A stretch of DNA of 64,000 nucleotides from positions 1 to 64,000 of the forward strand of contig NZ_JAEKGC010000016.1 of NCBI RefSeq assembly GCF_016405885.1, in the 5' to 3' direction. The stretch is from Arthrobacter sp. MSA 4-2 (GTDB lineage: Bacteria; Actinomycetota; Actinomycetes; Actinomycetales; Micrococcaceae). The notes below the pieces were generated by a model that was not told the origin of the DNA, made no database searches, and worked only from the letters and a program-made list of their open reading frames with translations. The translations under genes were made by a program, and so were the position numbers. Within the stretch, counting starts at the first letter, position 1. Each line of letters starts with the position of its first letter. Positions 28,035 to 35,637 of the stretch are shown piece after piece.

Positions 28035-29744
28035 TTAGCCGATCGGTTTGGACCGCGGCCCAGAAGTGACCTGCCTTACTCGGCCGTCCGAGGGGTCCGT
28101 GTCCGGTGCGGAGGCATCAGTGGCCGGTCCTGACGGATCCGCGTCCCGTGCGGAGGGATCTGGTGCTGCCGGGGGTGCGGCGGCCGGAGCCTGAATGTCA
28201 ACGGTGGATCGCAGCGAGGTTTCCCGAATGAACAGCACGCTGAGCAGGGCTAGGACAGCGATGGCGGCGGTGATCAGGAAGATCAGGGCAGTGCTTTCCC
28301 CATAGGCGGCCCGAATGATGTCGCCCACCGGTGCGGGCAGTCCGGCCGGATCGGGCGAACCGCCGGCTGCTCCGGAGGGATCGGAGGGGAGTCCGGCAGC
28401 CCGGAGGCCTTCCGCCGTCCGCGCCGCTGTCGAGTTGCCGAGGACGGCCCCCAGAGCGGCGACGCCGGCAGCGCCACCGATGGTGCGGAAGAACGCCACC
28501 GATGCGCTGGCGGAGCCTACATCCTTCAGTGACACCGTATTCTGCACGGCGAGCACGAGGTTCTGCATCAGCATTCCGAGGCCCAGCCCGAAGAGGAAGA
28601 TGAAGCTTCCGACGAACCAGAGGCTGGTGAGCTCGTCGATGGTGCCCGCGAGGGCGAGCCCGAGGATCAGCAGGACCGACCCGCCGACAAGGAAGCGCTT
28701 CCACCGCCCGAAGCGGGTGATCAGCTGCCCCGAGGTGACCGAACCGATCAGGTTGCCGGCGATCATGGGGAGCGTCAGCAGGCCGGCGTCGGTAGCGGTG
28801 AAGCCGCGTGCCACCTGGTAGTACTGGCCCAGGTAGGTCGTTGAAGCGAACAGAGCGACTCCCACGGCGAGGGAGGCGATGATTGCCAGGGCGGTGGTGC
28901 GCTCGGTGATGATCTTCAGGGGGATCACCGGCTCGGCGGCCTTCGACTCCACGAGGACCAGCAGGCCCAGGAGCAGGATGCTGCCGCCGACCATCAGCCC
29001 GCTCTGCCAGGAGACCCACCCGAAGGTGTTCTCCTTGCCGACGAAGGAGACCCAGATCAGCAGGGTGCTCACTCCCGCCGTCAGGAGGATCGAGCCAAGC
29101 CAGTCAATCGTGACCCGGCGGGCGGTGGAGGAGAGCCGAAGCGTCAGCTGGAGCAGGAAGAGGGCGGTCACTGCCAACGGCACGACGATGAAGAAGGTCC
29201 AGCGCCAGCCCAGGGGCGAGTCCACGATAACGCCGCCCAGCAGCGGCCCGGCCGCAGTCGCGGCGGCGATGACCCCGCCGAGGTACCCCGAATAGCGTCC
29301 CCGTTCCCTGGGCGAGACCATGGCGCCGATGATCGCCATCGACACGGCGGTCAGACCGCCCATCGCTATACCCTGGATGGCGCGGCCCGCCAGCAGGACC
29401 GGGATGGTCGACGCGAATCCCGCAAGCACCGAGCCCGCCACGAAAACGACGATGCTCAGCTGCACCAGGAGCTTCTTGTCGAACAGGTCCGCCAGCTTTC
29501 CCCAGAGAGGAGTGGTCACCGCGCCGGCGAGCAGGGCGGCGGTGATGACCCATGCGAAGTCGGTCTGTGAGCCGTTGAGGTCCGCAATGATGGCCGGGAG
29601 AGCGTTGGCCACGATGGTGCTGCTGAGGATCGCCGTGAAGAGTCCGGCGAACAGGCCGGTGAGCGCCTGCAGGACCTGCCGCTGGGACATTGCGGCACCT
29701 GCCTGCGGCGGCGGGGTGGGGGAGGGAGCTGGGGGAGGTGTCAT
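28035..29744 (-). CDS. MFS transporter, 14-helix DHA2 (EmrB/QacA) type
   Basis: This 569-residue carrier has 14 predicted helices and DHA2 motifs: NGSQTDFAWVITAALLAGAV, WGKLADLFDKK (motif A) and GGLTAVSMAIIGAMVSPRERGR followed by GPLLGGVIVDSPLGWRW (motif C region). The C-terminal 50 residues are a disordered Pro/Ala/Ser/Asp tail with repeated DPS/DAS groups. The family exports drugs or toxic organics using the proton gradient. The FMN reductase lies 46 bp upstream on -, so the carrier may be co-expressed with the flavin enzymes. Confidence 0.92.
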   Translation of the reverse strand: MTPPPAPSPTPPPQAGAAMSQRQVLQALTGLFAGLFTAILSSTIVANALPAIIADLNGSQTDFAWVITAALLAGAVTTPLWGKLADLFDKKLLVQLSIVVFVAGSVLAGFASTIPVLLAGRAIQGIAMGGLTAVSMAIIGAMVSPRERGRYSGYLGGVIAAATAAGPLLGGVIVDSPLGWRWTFFIVVPLAVTALFLLQLTLRLSSTARRVTIDWLGSILLTAGVSTLLIWVSFVGKENTFGWVSWQSGLMVGGSILLLGLLVLVESKAAEPVIPLKIITERTTALAIIASLAVGVALFASTTYLGQYYQVARGFTATDAGLLTLPMIAGNLIGSVTSGQLITRFGRWKRFLVGGSVLLILGLALAGTIDELTSLWFVGSFIFLFGLGLGMLMQNLVLAVQNTVSLKDVGSASASVAFFRTIGGAAGVAALGAVLGNSTAARTAEGLRAAGLPSDPSGAAGGSPDPAGLPAPVGDIIRAAYGESTALIFLITAAIAVLALLSVLFIRETSLRSTVDIQAPAAAPPAAPDPSARDADPSGPATDASAPDTDPSDGRVRQVTSGPRSKPIG

Positions 29745-29790
29745 GGTGCTGCCTTAGATGGGAGTGGGGTGCGCGTTGGGGGCGAGCCGA

Positions 29791-30408
29791 TCAGCCGGCG
29801 GCCCGATCGAGGAGTTCTTGGAATGGAACCGGGTCCTGGCCGGTCCGAAAAGTGCGTGGAGAATTGCGGAGTACTCCGCCGAGCTCCCGGGCTGCGCGGT
29901 GGATCCGCTGTTCCAAGGGTTGAATTGACGCCTCGCCGGAGCCCCAGTCCTCGGGGGAGGCGTATACGCCGGTGGGGACGACGACCGCCCGGAGGTAAGT
30001 GAACAGGGGGCGCATCGCGTGCTCGAGCATCAGGGCATGGCGGGCGCTCCCACCGGTGGCGCCCATCAACACCGGCATCCCCTCCAGTGCAGCGGGGTCC
30101 AATACATCGAAGAACGACTTCAGCAGGCCGCTGTAGGAGCCGGAAAAGACAGGACTGACAACGAGAAGGGCGTCGGCGCGGGTCAGACGATCGACGACAG
30201 AGGCTAGCGCAGGCGCGGGAAAGCCGGTGAGAAAGTTGTTGGCGATGTCCACGGCGTAGTCCCGCAGTTCCACCGCTTCGACTTCCACGGGCAGGTTGGG
30301 GGATGCCAATTCCGCCCGAACCGCATCGGCCAGTTGATCGGCGAGCATCCGGCTGGAGGACGGAACCCCCAGGCCTGCGGACACTGCCAGGATTCTTTGC
30401 GTAGTCAT
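29791..30408 (-). CDS. CE1759-type NAD(P)H-dependent FMN reductase, partner of the LLM monooxygenase
   Basis: This 205-residue flavodoxin-like reductase begins RILAVSAGLGVPSSSRMLAD, the phosphate-binding loop of the family, and continues with SPVFSGSYSGLLKSFFDVLD and VLMGATGGSARHALMLEH. It matches the subgroup I recall as CE1759, which is named for pairing with CE1758-type luciferase-like monooxygenases. It should reduce FMN to FMNH2 for them. It is divergent from LLM copy 2, with 210 bp between the two starts, and each side of that gap carries one copy of the TGTG-N3-GGCAAC-N-TAAA motif. Co-regulation of the two enzymes is therefore likely. Confidence 0.92.
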   Translation of the reverse strand: MTTQRILAVSAGLGVPSSSRMLADQLADAVRAELASPNLPVEVEAVELRDYAVDIANNFLTGFPAPALASVVDRLTRADALLVVSPVFSGSYSGLLKSFFDVLDPAALEGMPVLMGATGGSARHALMLEHAMRPLFTYLRAVVVPTGVYASPEDWGSGEASIQPLEQRIHRAARELGGVLRNSPRTFRTGQDPVPFQELLDRAAG

Positions 30409-30432
30409 TCGAACTCTCCTTTACCTCAATCT

Positions 30433-30450
30433 TTTATGTTGCCGGGCACA
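30433..30450 (-). promoter_or_regulatory. Shared operator-like motif, copy A (FMN reductase promoter)
   Basis: On - this reads TGTGCCCGGCAACATAAA, matching TGTG-N3-GGCAAC-N-TAAA. It lies 25-42 bp in front of the FMN reductase start, so a bound protein would overlap the promoter or leader. Confidence 0.65.
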
Positions 30451-30533
30451 TATCTACAACCGGCCCCGCAACGGTTCCATTCCCCGGCATGCCGCCGGTG
30501 GACGGGGGAATAGCCGGGCACGTCCGGCAGTTG

Positions 30534-30551
30534 TGTGGTTGGCAACCTAAA
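30534..30551 (+). promoter_or_regulatory. Shared operator-like motif, copy B (LLM copy 2 promoter)
   Basis: TGTGGTTGGCAACCTAAA matches TGTG-N3-GGCAAC-N-TAAA and contains the palindrome GGTTGGCAACC. It lies 68-85 bp in front of the LLM copy 2 ATG. Confidence 0.65.
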
Positions 30552-30618
30552 TTCGGAACCAGAAACGCCCAACACCCGGCAACGGCCCCGGTGTCGGCGC
30601 CCACTAGATGGAGGAATC

Positions 30619-31641
30619 ATGCAGATCGGTATTTTCAGCGTCGGCGACCGCACGGCGGATCCCGCAACGGGCAGGCCTCCGACGGAGCGTGAACGCATTA
30701 AGGGAACGGTTGAGATAGCGCTCCGTGCGGAGCAGGCAGGCCTCGATGTGTTTGCGACCGGTGAACACCACATTCCGCCGTATGTCACCTCGTCGCCCAC
30801 GACGCTCTTGAGCTATATCGCCGCCAAGACCAGTACCCTCCACCTGTCCACCTCGACCACCCTGATCACCACCAACGATCCTGTGAAGGTCGCCGAGGAT
30901 TACGCCATGCTCCAGCACCTTGCCGACGGCCGCCTCGACCTGATGCTCGGCCGCGGTAACAGCGGGCCCGTCTATGGGTGGTTCGGCAAGGATTCACGCA
31001 AGGGTGTCGACCTGGCGATCGAAAACTATGCGCTGCTGCGGAGGCTGTGGGATGAGGACCGGGTGACCTGGAGTGGAAAGTACCGCACGCCGCTGCAGAA
31101 CTTCACCTCCACTCCCCGCCCGTTGGGCGGTGCCGCACCCTTTGTCTGGCACGGCTCGGTGAAGACTCCCGAGATAGCCGAGCAGGCCGCCTACTACGGC
31201 GATGGCTTCTTTGCGAACCACATCTTCGGCCCGCCGCAGCACACTGCCCGGATGGTCGGCCTGTACCGCGAACGGTTCGAGCACTACGGGCATGGACGTG
31301 CAGACCAGGCCATCGTGGGCCTTGGAGCGCACGCGTTCATCCGGAAGAACTCCCAGGACGCCGTCCGGGACTTCCAGCCCTACTTCGACAATGCCCCAAT
31401 GTTCCCGGGGGGCTCGGCCATGGGGGACTACATGGCGCAGACCCCAACCATCGCCGGCAGTCCCCAGCAGGTGATCGAGAAGACTCTGTCTTTCCGGAAC
31501 TACGCCGGAAATTTCCAGCGCATCCTGTTCGCCCTGGAAATCGGGGGAGTGCCGCTGGAGACCACCCTTGAGCAGATCGACCTGCTCGGGGAGTACGTGG
31601 TACCCGAGCTCCGGAAGGAGCTCACCTCGGGCGCGGCCTGA
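30619..31641 (+). CDS. CE1758-type FMN-dependent luciferase-like monooxygenase, copy 2
   Basis: This 340-residue enzyme is closely similar to the copy at 22 kb: IGIFSVGDRTADP, TGEHHIPPYVTSSPTT, STSTTLITTNDPVKVAEDYA, GRGNSGPVYGWFGK, NFTSTPRPLGG, DQAIVGLG and PLETTLEQIDLLGE. It lacks the 20-odd residue basic C-terminal tail of copy 1. I chose ATG 30619, which follows GGAGGA at ideal spacing. FMNH2 would come from the divergently encoded reductase. The two copies differ around the active-site face (PYV/PFY, HIFGPPQHTA/NIFWPKEHYQ), so they may have different substrates. The OYE gene follows after a 281-bp gap with its own motif copies. Confidence 0.93.
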   Translation: MQIGIFSVGDRTADPATGRPPTERERIKGTVEIALRAEQAGLDVFATGEHHIPPYVTSSPTTLLSYIAAKTSTLHLSTSTTLITTNDPVKVAEDYAMLQHLADGRLDLMLGRGNSGPVYGWFGKDSRKGVDLAIENYALLRRLWDEDRVTWSGKYRTPLQNFTSTPRPLGGAAPFVWHGSVKTPEIAEQAAYYGDGFFANHIFGPPQHTARMVGLYRERFEHYGHGRADQAIVGLGAHAFIRKNSQDAVRDFQPYFDNAPMFPGGSAMGDYMAQTPTIAGSPQQVIEKTLSFRNYAGNFQRILFALEIGGVPLETTLEQIDLLGEYVVPELRKELTSGAA

Positions 31642-31706
31642 AGGCGTTGATGCTGTGGCCGCAAGTTCTGGTCTTCGACCTGGTTGGGGAATAATCCGCA
31701 CACCAG

Positions 31707-31736
31707 ATCCGCTATACATGTGGCTGGCAACGTAAA
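31707..31736 (+). promoter_or_regulatory. Shared operator-like motif, copy C (distal OYE site)
   Basis: ATCCGCTATACATGTGG leads into TGTG-N3-GGCAAC-N-TAAA at 31719-31736. The whole 30-bp unit recurs 99 bp downstream as copy D with three mismatches. It lies 187-216 bp upstream of the OYE start. Confidence 0.65.
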
Positions 31737-31805
31737 CAATCACCGGCACACTCCGACTCGAAGCCATTCCCGGCCCCGCAGGCCTGGGAATATCTCCGAA
31801 ACCTT

Positions 31806-31835
31806 ATCCGCTATACATGTGGTCGGCAACCTAAA
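31806..31835 (+). promoter_or_regulatory. Shared operator-like motif, copy D (proximal OYE site)
   Basis: This is the second copy of the 30-bp unit, sharing ATCCGCTATACATGTGG with copy C. The TGTG-N3-GGCAAC-N-TAAA core is at 31818-31835, 88-105 bp in front of the OYE ATG, a distance similar to copy B before LLM copy 2. Confidence 0.65.
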
Positions 31836-31922
31836 TGGAAGCCGCCGCCCTCGATCCACCGCCCCAGCGGCCTAAGGGCCGCAAACTCCGCAGCACCGAC
31901 ACCTAATGATTGGACAAATATC

Positions 31923-32993
31923 ATGACGAGCCTCTGGGATCCCATCTCCTTCGGCAACATCTCGCTGAACCACCGCCTCGCGATGGCTCCGATGACCCGC
32001 AGCCGGGCGATCGACGACGGCACGCCCGGGCCGCTGACGGCCGAGTACTACACCCAGCGGGCCTCCCTGGGCCTGCTGATCACGGAAGGTGTCCAGCCTT
32101 CGGATGACGGCCAGGGCTACCTGAACACCCCAGGCATCTACACCGACGCCCACGTTGAGGGCTGGCGTGAAGTGACCACCGCCGTGCACGAAGCCGGCGC
32201 CTCGATGTTTCTGCAGCTGATGCACGCCGGGCGGATGTCACACCCCGACAACACCCCCCACCACCGCACCGCGGTGGCCCCGTCGGCCATCGCTCCGGGC
32301 GTTCCGATGTTCACTCGGACCGGAGCGCAGGACATCCCCACGCCCCGGGAGCTGAGCGTTGAGGAAATTGCCGCCACAGTGCAGGACTTCCGCACCGCGG
32401 CCGCGGCCGCCATCCGTGCCGGGGCCGACGGCGTCGAACTCCATGGTGCCAACGGATACCTCCTGCAGCAGTTCTTCGCCCCCAACGCGAATGTGCGCAC
32501 GGATCAGTACGGGGGATCGATTGAGAACCGCGCCCGCTTTGCCCTCGAGGTCGCCCGCGGCGTTGCCGAGGAGATCGGCGCCGAGCGCACCGGCATCCGC
32601 CTCTCCCCGGGCCTGACCCTTGGTGGACTGGATGAGGGCCCCGAGTCGGCCGATCTCTACCGTTACCTCGTCGGTGAACTGGCCAAGCTCGACCTGGCCT
32701 ACGTGCACGTGCTGCACATCGGCGATGAGGACCTGCTGCGTGACATCCGGGCCGCCTTCCCCAATACGCTGCTGGTGCTGCGTGCCGGACGGGCCCGTGA
32801 AGACGTGGCAGTTGACGTTGAGGCCGGGCTGGCCGACATCGCCCCGATTGCTTCCTGGGCCCTTGCCAATCCGGATGTCGTCGAGCGCCTTCGGACGGGT
32901 GCTGAGCTCAATGAGGGCAACCCGGCAACGTACTACGGTGGCGGTGCCGCCGGTTACACCGACTACCCCGTGCTGGAACCAGTCGGCAAGTAA
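31923..32993 (+). CDS. Old Yellow Enzyme family ene-reductase (NADH:flavin oxidoreductase)
   Basis: This 356-residue FMN-containing TIM-barrel enzyme begins LWDPISFGNISLNHRLAMAPMTRSR. Substrate-binding His174 and Asn177 are present in VELHGANGYLLQQFF, with the Q-containing LQLMHAGRMSHP and the barrel motif GGSIENRARF. Such enzymes reduce activated C=C bonds, nitro groups or nitrate esters with NAD(P)H. The ATG start is at 31923; a good Shine-Dalgarno sequence is not obvious. The gene follows LLM copy 2 and is probably expressed from its own promoter through the paired 30-bp repeats. A MarR gene follows it. Confidence 0.95.
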   Translation: MTSLWDPISFGNISLNHRLAMAPMTRSRAIDDGTPGPLTAEYYTQRASLGLLITEGVQPSDDGQGYLNTPGIYTDAHVEGWREVTTAVHEAGASMFLQLMHAGRMSHPDNTPHHRTAVAPSAIAPGVPMFTRTGAQDIPTPRELSVEEIAATVQDFRTAAAAAIRAGADGVELHGANGYLLQQFFAPNANVRTDQYGGSIENRARFALEVARGVAEEIGAERTGIRLSPGLTLGGLDEGPESADLYRYLVGELAKLDLAYVHVLHIGDEDLLRDIRAAFPNTLLVLRAGRAREDVAVDVEAGLADIAPIASWALANPDVVERLRTGAELNEGNPATYYGGGAAGYTDYPVLEPVGK

Positions 32994-33042
32994 TCCCAAA
33001 GCGGACTCACAGGCGCGGGGGTGCCGGTGGATGCGCATCGAT

Positions 33043-33070
33043 GGGTGGAGGGGCTTCGGCCTCTCCACCC
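33043..33070 (+). terminator. UUCG-capped terminator hairpin after the OYE gene
   Basis: GGGTGGAG pairs with CTCCACCC, and an inner GGGC/GCCT stem closes a TTCG tetraloop, giving a 12-bp stem. It starts 50 bp after the OYE stop. There is no strong T-run, only GTTGGTCTTC. Confidence 0.7.
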
Positions 33071-33284
33071 GTTGGTCTTCACCCGTCGGTCCTCCAGCAG
33101 GGCATCGTTCCCGGGACCCCTGGGCGGCTAGCGCCTTGGCGGCCAGGTCCTGCCCTCGACGGCCTCCGCCGTCCGGGCACCCCGCCCGGGGGAATGCTAG
33201 GGTTGACCCGCTTGGGTGCGGGTGGCCCGGCCTGCTGTGCCGCCCCAGCTCCCGCATTCGGACAACGAACCAAAGGCAGCAATC

Positions 33285-33743
33285 GTGAAATCCCCGAACG
33301 GATCTGTGGAGACCCAGTCCTCCATAGCGAGCGACTTTCCCGCCAGCTGGGCGATCTACAGCCTGGCCCGTTCGCACCGGGCACTGGCCGCGTCAATGCT
33401 CGCGGAACTTGGGCTTTTTCCCAGTCAGGAGCTGATCCTGATGCAGCTGTGGGATGAGGATGGCCAGTCCCAGAAGGCCCTTGGCCAGACCCAGCGCTTC
33501 GACCATTCCACAATCGCCAAGTCCGTGCGCCGTTTGGAAACCGCGGGCCTGGTCCGGCGGGAAAAATCCAGCGTCGACGGCAGAGTCACCCTCGTCTTCC
33601 TCACCGATGCGGGACAGGCTCTCAAGGACCGTACCCTCGGAATCTGGGAAGAACTCGAACGCAAGACCGTGCAGAGCCTCACGGCCGAGGAGCAGGCGCA
33701 GCTTGTCGCCCTCGCACGCAAGATCATTCCTGACCTCGAATAG
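33285..33743 (+). CDS. MarR-family transcriptional regulator 1
   Basis: This 152-residue winged-helix dimer has the core KALGQTQRFDHSTIAKSVRRL followed by the wing REKSSVDGRVTLVFLTDAG, which carries the conserved Asp-Gly-Arg. The start is GTG 33285 after AAAGG; the frame continues upstream, but without coding character. MarR proteins typically bind palindromes near their own or neighbouring flavin-enzyme genes and release them on binding a phenolic or quinone-like ligand. It is the best candidate for the TGTG-N3-GGCAAC-N-TAAA sites upstream, though no clear copy of that motif stands in front of its own gene. Confidence 0.9.
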   Translation: MKSPNGSVETQSSIASDFPASWAIYSLARSHRALAASMLAELGLFPSQELILMQLWDEDGQSQKALGQTQRFDHSTIAKSVRRLETAGLVRREKSSVDGRVTLVFLTDAGQALKDRTLGIWEELERKTVQSLTAEEQAQLVALARKIIPDLE

Positions 33744-33818
33744 CAGGCAGGACGCTCCCGGCCCGTGACCCCGATCAGCGCGCGCTGGACCCCTCGAGGT
33801 CGCCCGGGTATCCCTCAC

Positions 33819-33867
33819 GCATCAGCCCCTGCAGGCGGAATCTTTCTACGCCTGCAGGGGCTGATGC
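33819..33867. terminator. Perfect 19-bp hairpin between convergent genes
   Basis: Arms 33819-33837 and 33849-33867 (CATCAGCCCCTGCAGG core) are exact complements around an 11-base loop. It lies between MarR 1 on + and the DUF4190-like gene on -, so it probably ends transcription from both sides. No T-run flanks it. Confidence 0.65.
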
Positions 33868-33950
33868 ATGGGCGGGACCCGCGGGTTCTGGACGAGTCGA
33901 TGTCCGCCTCAGGCCGGAGCCGGTTTGGAGCCGCTTCCGGCACCGCGCAG

Positions 33951-34319
33951 CTACGGGCACTGAACCTTCGCGCCATTGACCTCGACCGGTGCTCCCGATG
34001 CCAGGCCCTGGCACTGTTCAGTCAGCTCGATGAAGTTCGGCACGAGTGACATCACAACGAAGGCACCAACCACAAGGATCGCCGTGCCGAGAAGCCCCAC
34101 GATGATTCCGGCGAGGGCCAGTCCGTTGCCCGTGCCGCTCCTGCGGGCCTTCACCATTGCAACGATGCTGATGATCAGTCCGACCGGGCTGATGAGGAAC
34201 GCGAGAACGACGCCAGTGATGCTTAGGGCCCTCCCGGAGGAGCGCTGGACGACGCCTCCTTCACCGGGCATCCGATTGCCATTCTTTACTTCAGTGTCGT
34301 GAAACTGGTAATTCGACAT
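33951..34319 (-). CDS. Small membrane protein, DUF4190-like
   Basis: The protein has 122 residues: a polar N-terminus of about 28 residues, then two helices (LSITGVVLAFLISPVGLIISIVAMV and GLALAGIIVGLLGTAILVVGAFVVM), then a short external domain with two Cys (TEQCQGLASG and the C-terminal VQCP). The helix pair with the short basic turn KARRSGTGNG is the DUF4190 layout. The two external cysteines could form a disulfide. Function is unknown, and it has no operon partners. Confidence 0.7.
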   Translation of the reverse strand: MSNYQFHDTEVKNGNRMPGEGGVVQRSSGRALSITGVVLAFLISPVGLIISIVAMVKARRSGTGNGLALAGIIVGLLGTAILVVGAFVVMSLVPNFIELTEQCQGLASGAPVEVNGAKVQCP

Positions 34320-35088
34320 ATTTTCCTAACGGCCGGAGGCGGCATTGTTAATTTTGCGGCGGGGGTATATTTACGAACCGGGCCGCTCTTTCTTTTCCAG
34401 CCTATCCCGCCGAACCTCCCGGTAGCCGTCGAAAAGGTGAATATCGTCCTCTGGAAGTAGGAATGTCATCCAAAGTGCTGAGGGCCGCGCGGGCGTGCTG
34501 TTTGGATGAGGTGACCGCTGCCACTGCCGGAGGAGTAGGGACGTCGCCGGCCTGCCGATTGGCCCCGTGTCGGCTGACCGGGATCGAGGCAATCATCGGA
34601 GCGTGGAACTCCAACCGGAACACGGAACACTGATCTGACCAGAGAATACTGCTCCGAGCCCGAGCGCTGATCCGAACACCTCGAATAGGTGGCACGGAAT
34701 GCGTGAGAAGTTGGATTTGCTTCTCCAGCCCGCTGATTATTCCAAAAAATGCATTTCCGCCGGCTGGCCGGCAATAGCAATATGTCTCACGATAAGTTCA
34801 ACTGATGCGACTACCGTGCCCAACAGTGGTCGATGAGGTGATTCCCAGCAGTTATTGCGCCTGCTTTGAATCTGCCAGCTTCTTTTCTCCGACGGGCTCC
34901 TTTTGCCGGCATGTTCCTTCTGCCGGCACGTTCCTTCCGTCGCACGTTCCTTCCGCCGCGCCCGCGACCGCCAGCAGCTGGTTCCGCGGCGGACGTGGGG
35001 AGCCACCCGGTCATCCGCGGTTTGCTTCCGTGGAATATGCTTGCCCGAAGAAGAATTGCCGGTGGCGGCCCAGCAGGAAAGGTTCGAG
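34320..35088. other. 769-bp stretch without a convincing gene
   Basis: This gap separates the DUF4190-like gene (-) from MarR 2 (+). It is noticeably AT-richer than the flanks in places, for example around 34345-34375 and 34735-34800. Short open frames occur on both strands but have neither family motifs nor normal codon bias. It holds a short tandem array at 34904-34953 and presumably the promoter of MarR 2. It may be the remains of a lost gene or an insertion scar. Confidence 0.6.
34904..34953. repeat. Short tandem array, three 16-17 bp units
   Basis: TGCCGGCATGTTCCTTC is followed immediately by TGCCGGCACGTTCCTTC and then CGTCGCACGTTCCTTC. Unit 2 differs from unit 1 at one base and unit 3 is one base shorter. 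The core GCAYGTTCCTTC is kept in all three. The array ends 135 bp before the MarR 2 start and could be a multi-site binding array. Confidence 0.7.
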
Positions 35089-35568
35089 ATGGAATCCCGC
35101 GAAGCGAGCTCTGCACCCGTGCCCAGCGACGAGGAGGTCATTGCCGAGTGGGGCCAGGTGATCCGGGGATTCTCCGTCACCAACAAAAAGCTCCACGTGG
35201 CGGTCGCCGCAGCGTTCAACCTTGACGAACCGGAGACCGAAACCATGCTCCGCCTTGGGAGCAGCCCCCTTCGTCGGGTGCCGATGACGGTGTTGGCCCG
35301 GGAAGCTGCGTTCAGCTCGGGAGGCTTCACCAAGGTTGCGGACCGGCTGGCCCGCCGCCAGCTCGTTCAGCGTTCGCCGGGTGCGAATGACCGCCGGATC
35401 ACCTATCTCGAGTTGACCCCTGCGGGCGAGGAGATGGCCGCCGGCCTTCATCGTCTTGTGGCCGACGTCGTGCGCTCTATCTACGTCGATATCCTGGGCG
35501 CCGAGCGGGCCGCCGTTGTCGCCTCGGCCATGCGCGACCTCCGGAAGGCCCACCGCGACGTCGCCTGA
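35089..35568 (+). CDS. MarR-family transcriptional regulator 2
   Basis: This 159-residue winged-helix protein has the recognition region MTVLAREAAFSSGGFTKVADRLARRQLV and the wing RSPGANDRRITYLELTPAG. I chose ATG 35089, preceded by GGAAAGG; the conserved fold begins about 20 residues later. The third-quarter HTH and C-terminal dimer helix are intact. A neighbour on - encodes a RibD-C-like reductase. The stop codon lies in the first unit of a 14-bp tandem repeat. Its targets are unknown; it could control itself, the RibD-like gene or part of the flavin-enzyme island. Confidence 0.87.
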   Translation: MESREASSAPVPSDEEVIAEWGQVIRGFSVTNKKLHVAVAAAFNLDEPETETMLRLGSSPLRRVPMTVLAREAAFSSGGFTKVADRLARRQLVQRSPGANDRRITYLELTPAGEEMAAGLHRLVADVVRSIYVDILGAERAAVVASAMRDLRKAHRDVA

Positions 35569-35615
35569 CTGACGTCGCCTGACTGACGTCGCCGGACTGA
35601 CGACATCGCCTGACT
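35557..35615. repeat. 14-bp tandem repeat at the 3' end of MarR 2
   Basis: GACGTCGCCTGACT occurs twice exactly (35557-35570, 35571-35584), then once with one change (35585-35598), then as a 17-base variant (35599-35615). The first unit encodes Asp-Val-Ala and the stop codon of MarR 2; the others are untranslated copies. It looks like a recent slippage duplication. Confidence 0.85.
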
Positions 35616-35637
35616 GTCGCGAATCCGGGCGTCGGCC

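Noticed and set aside
22160-33743. The flavin-enzyme island as a mobile element
   Set aside because: No integrase, transposase, flanking direct repeats or tRNA attachment site could be seen, and base composition is like the surroundings except in the 34-35 kb gap.
34904-34953. Possible CRISPR-like array
   Set aside because: The units are adjacent with no spacers, number only three and are 16-17 bp long. No cas genes are near; the Cas4-like domain at 18-19 kb is part of a repair-type fusion.
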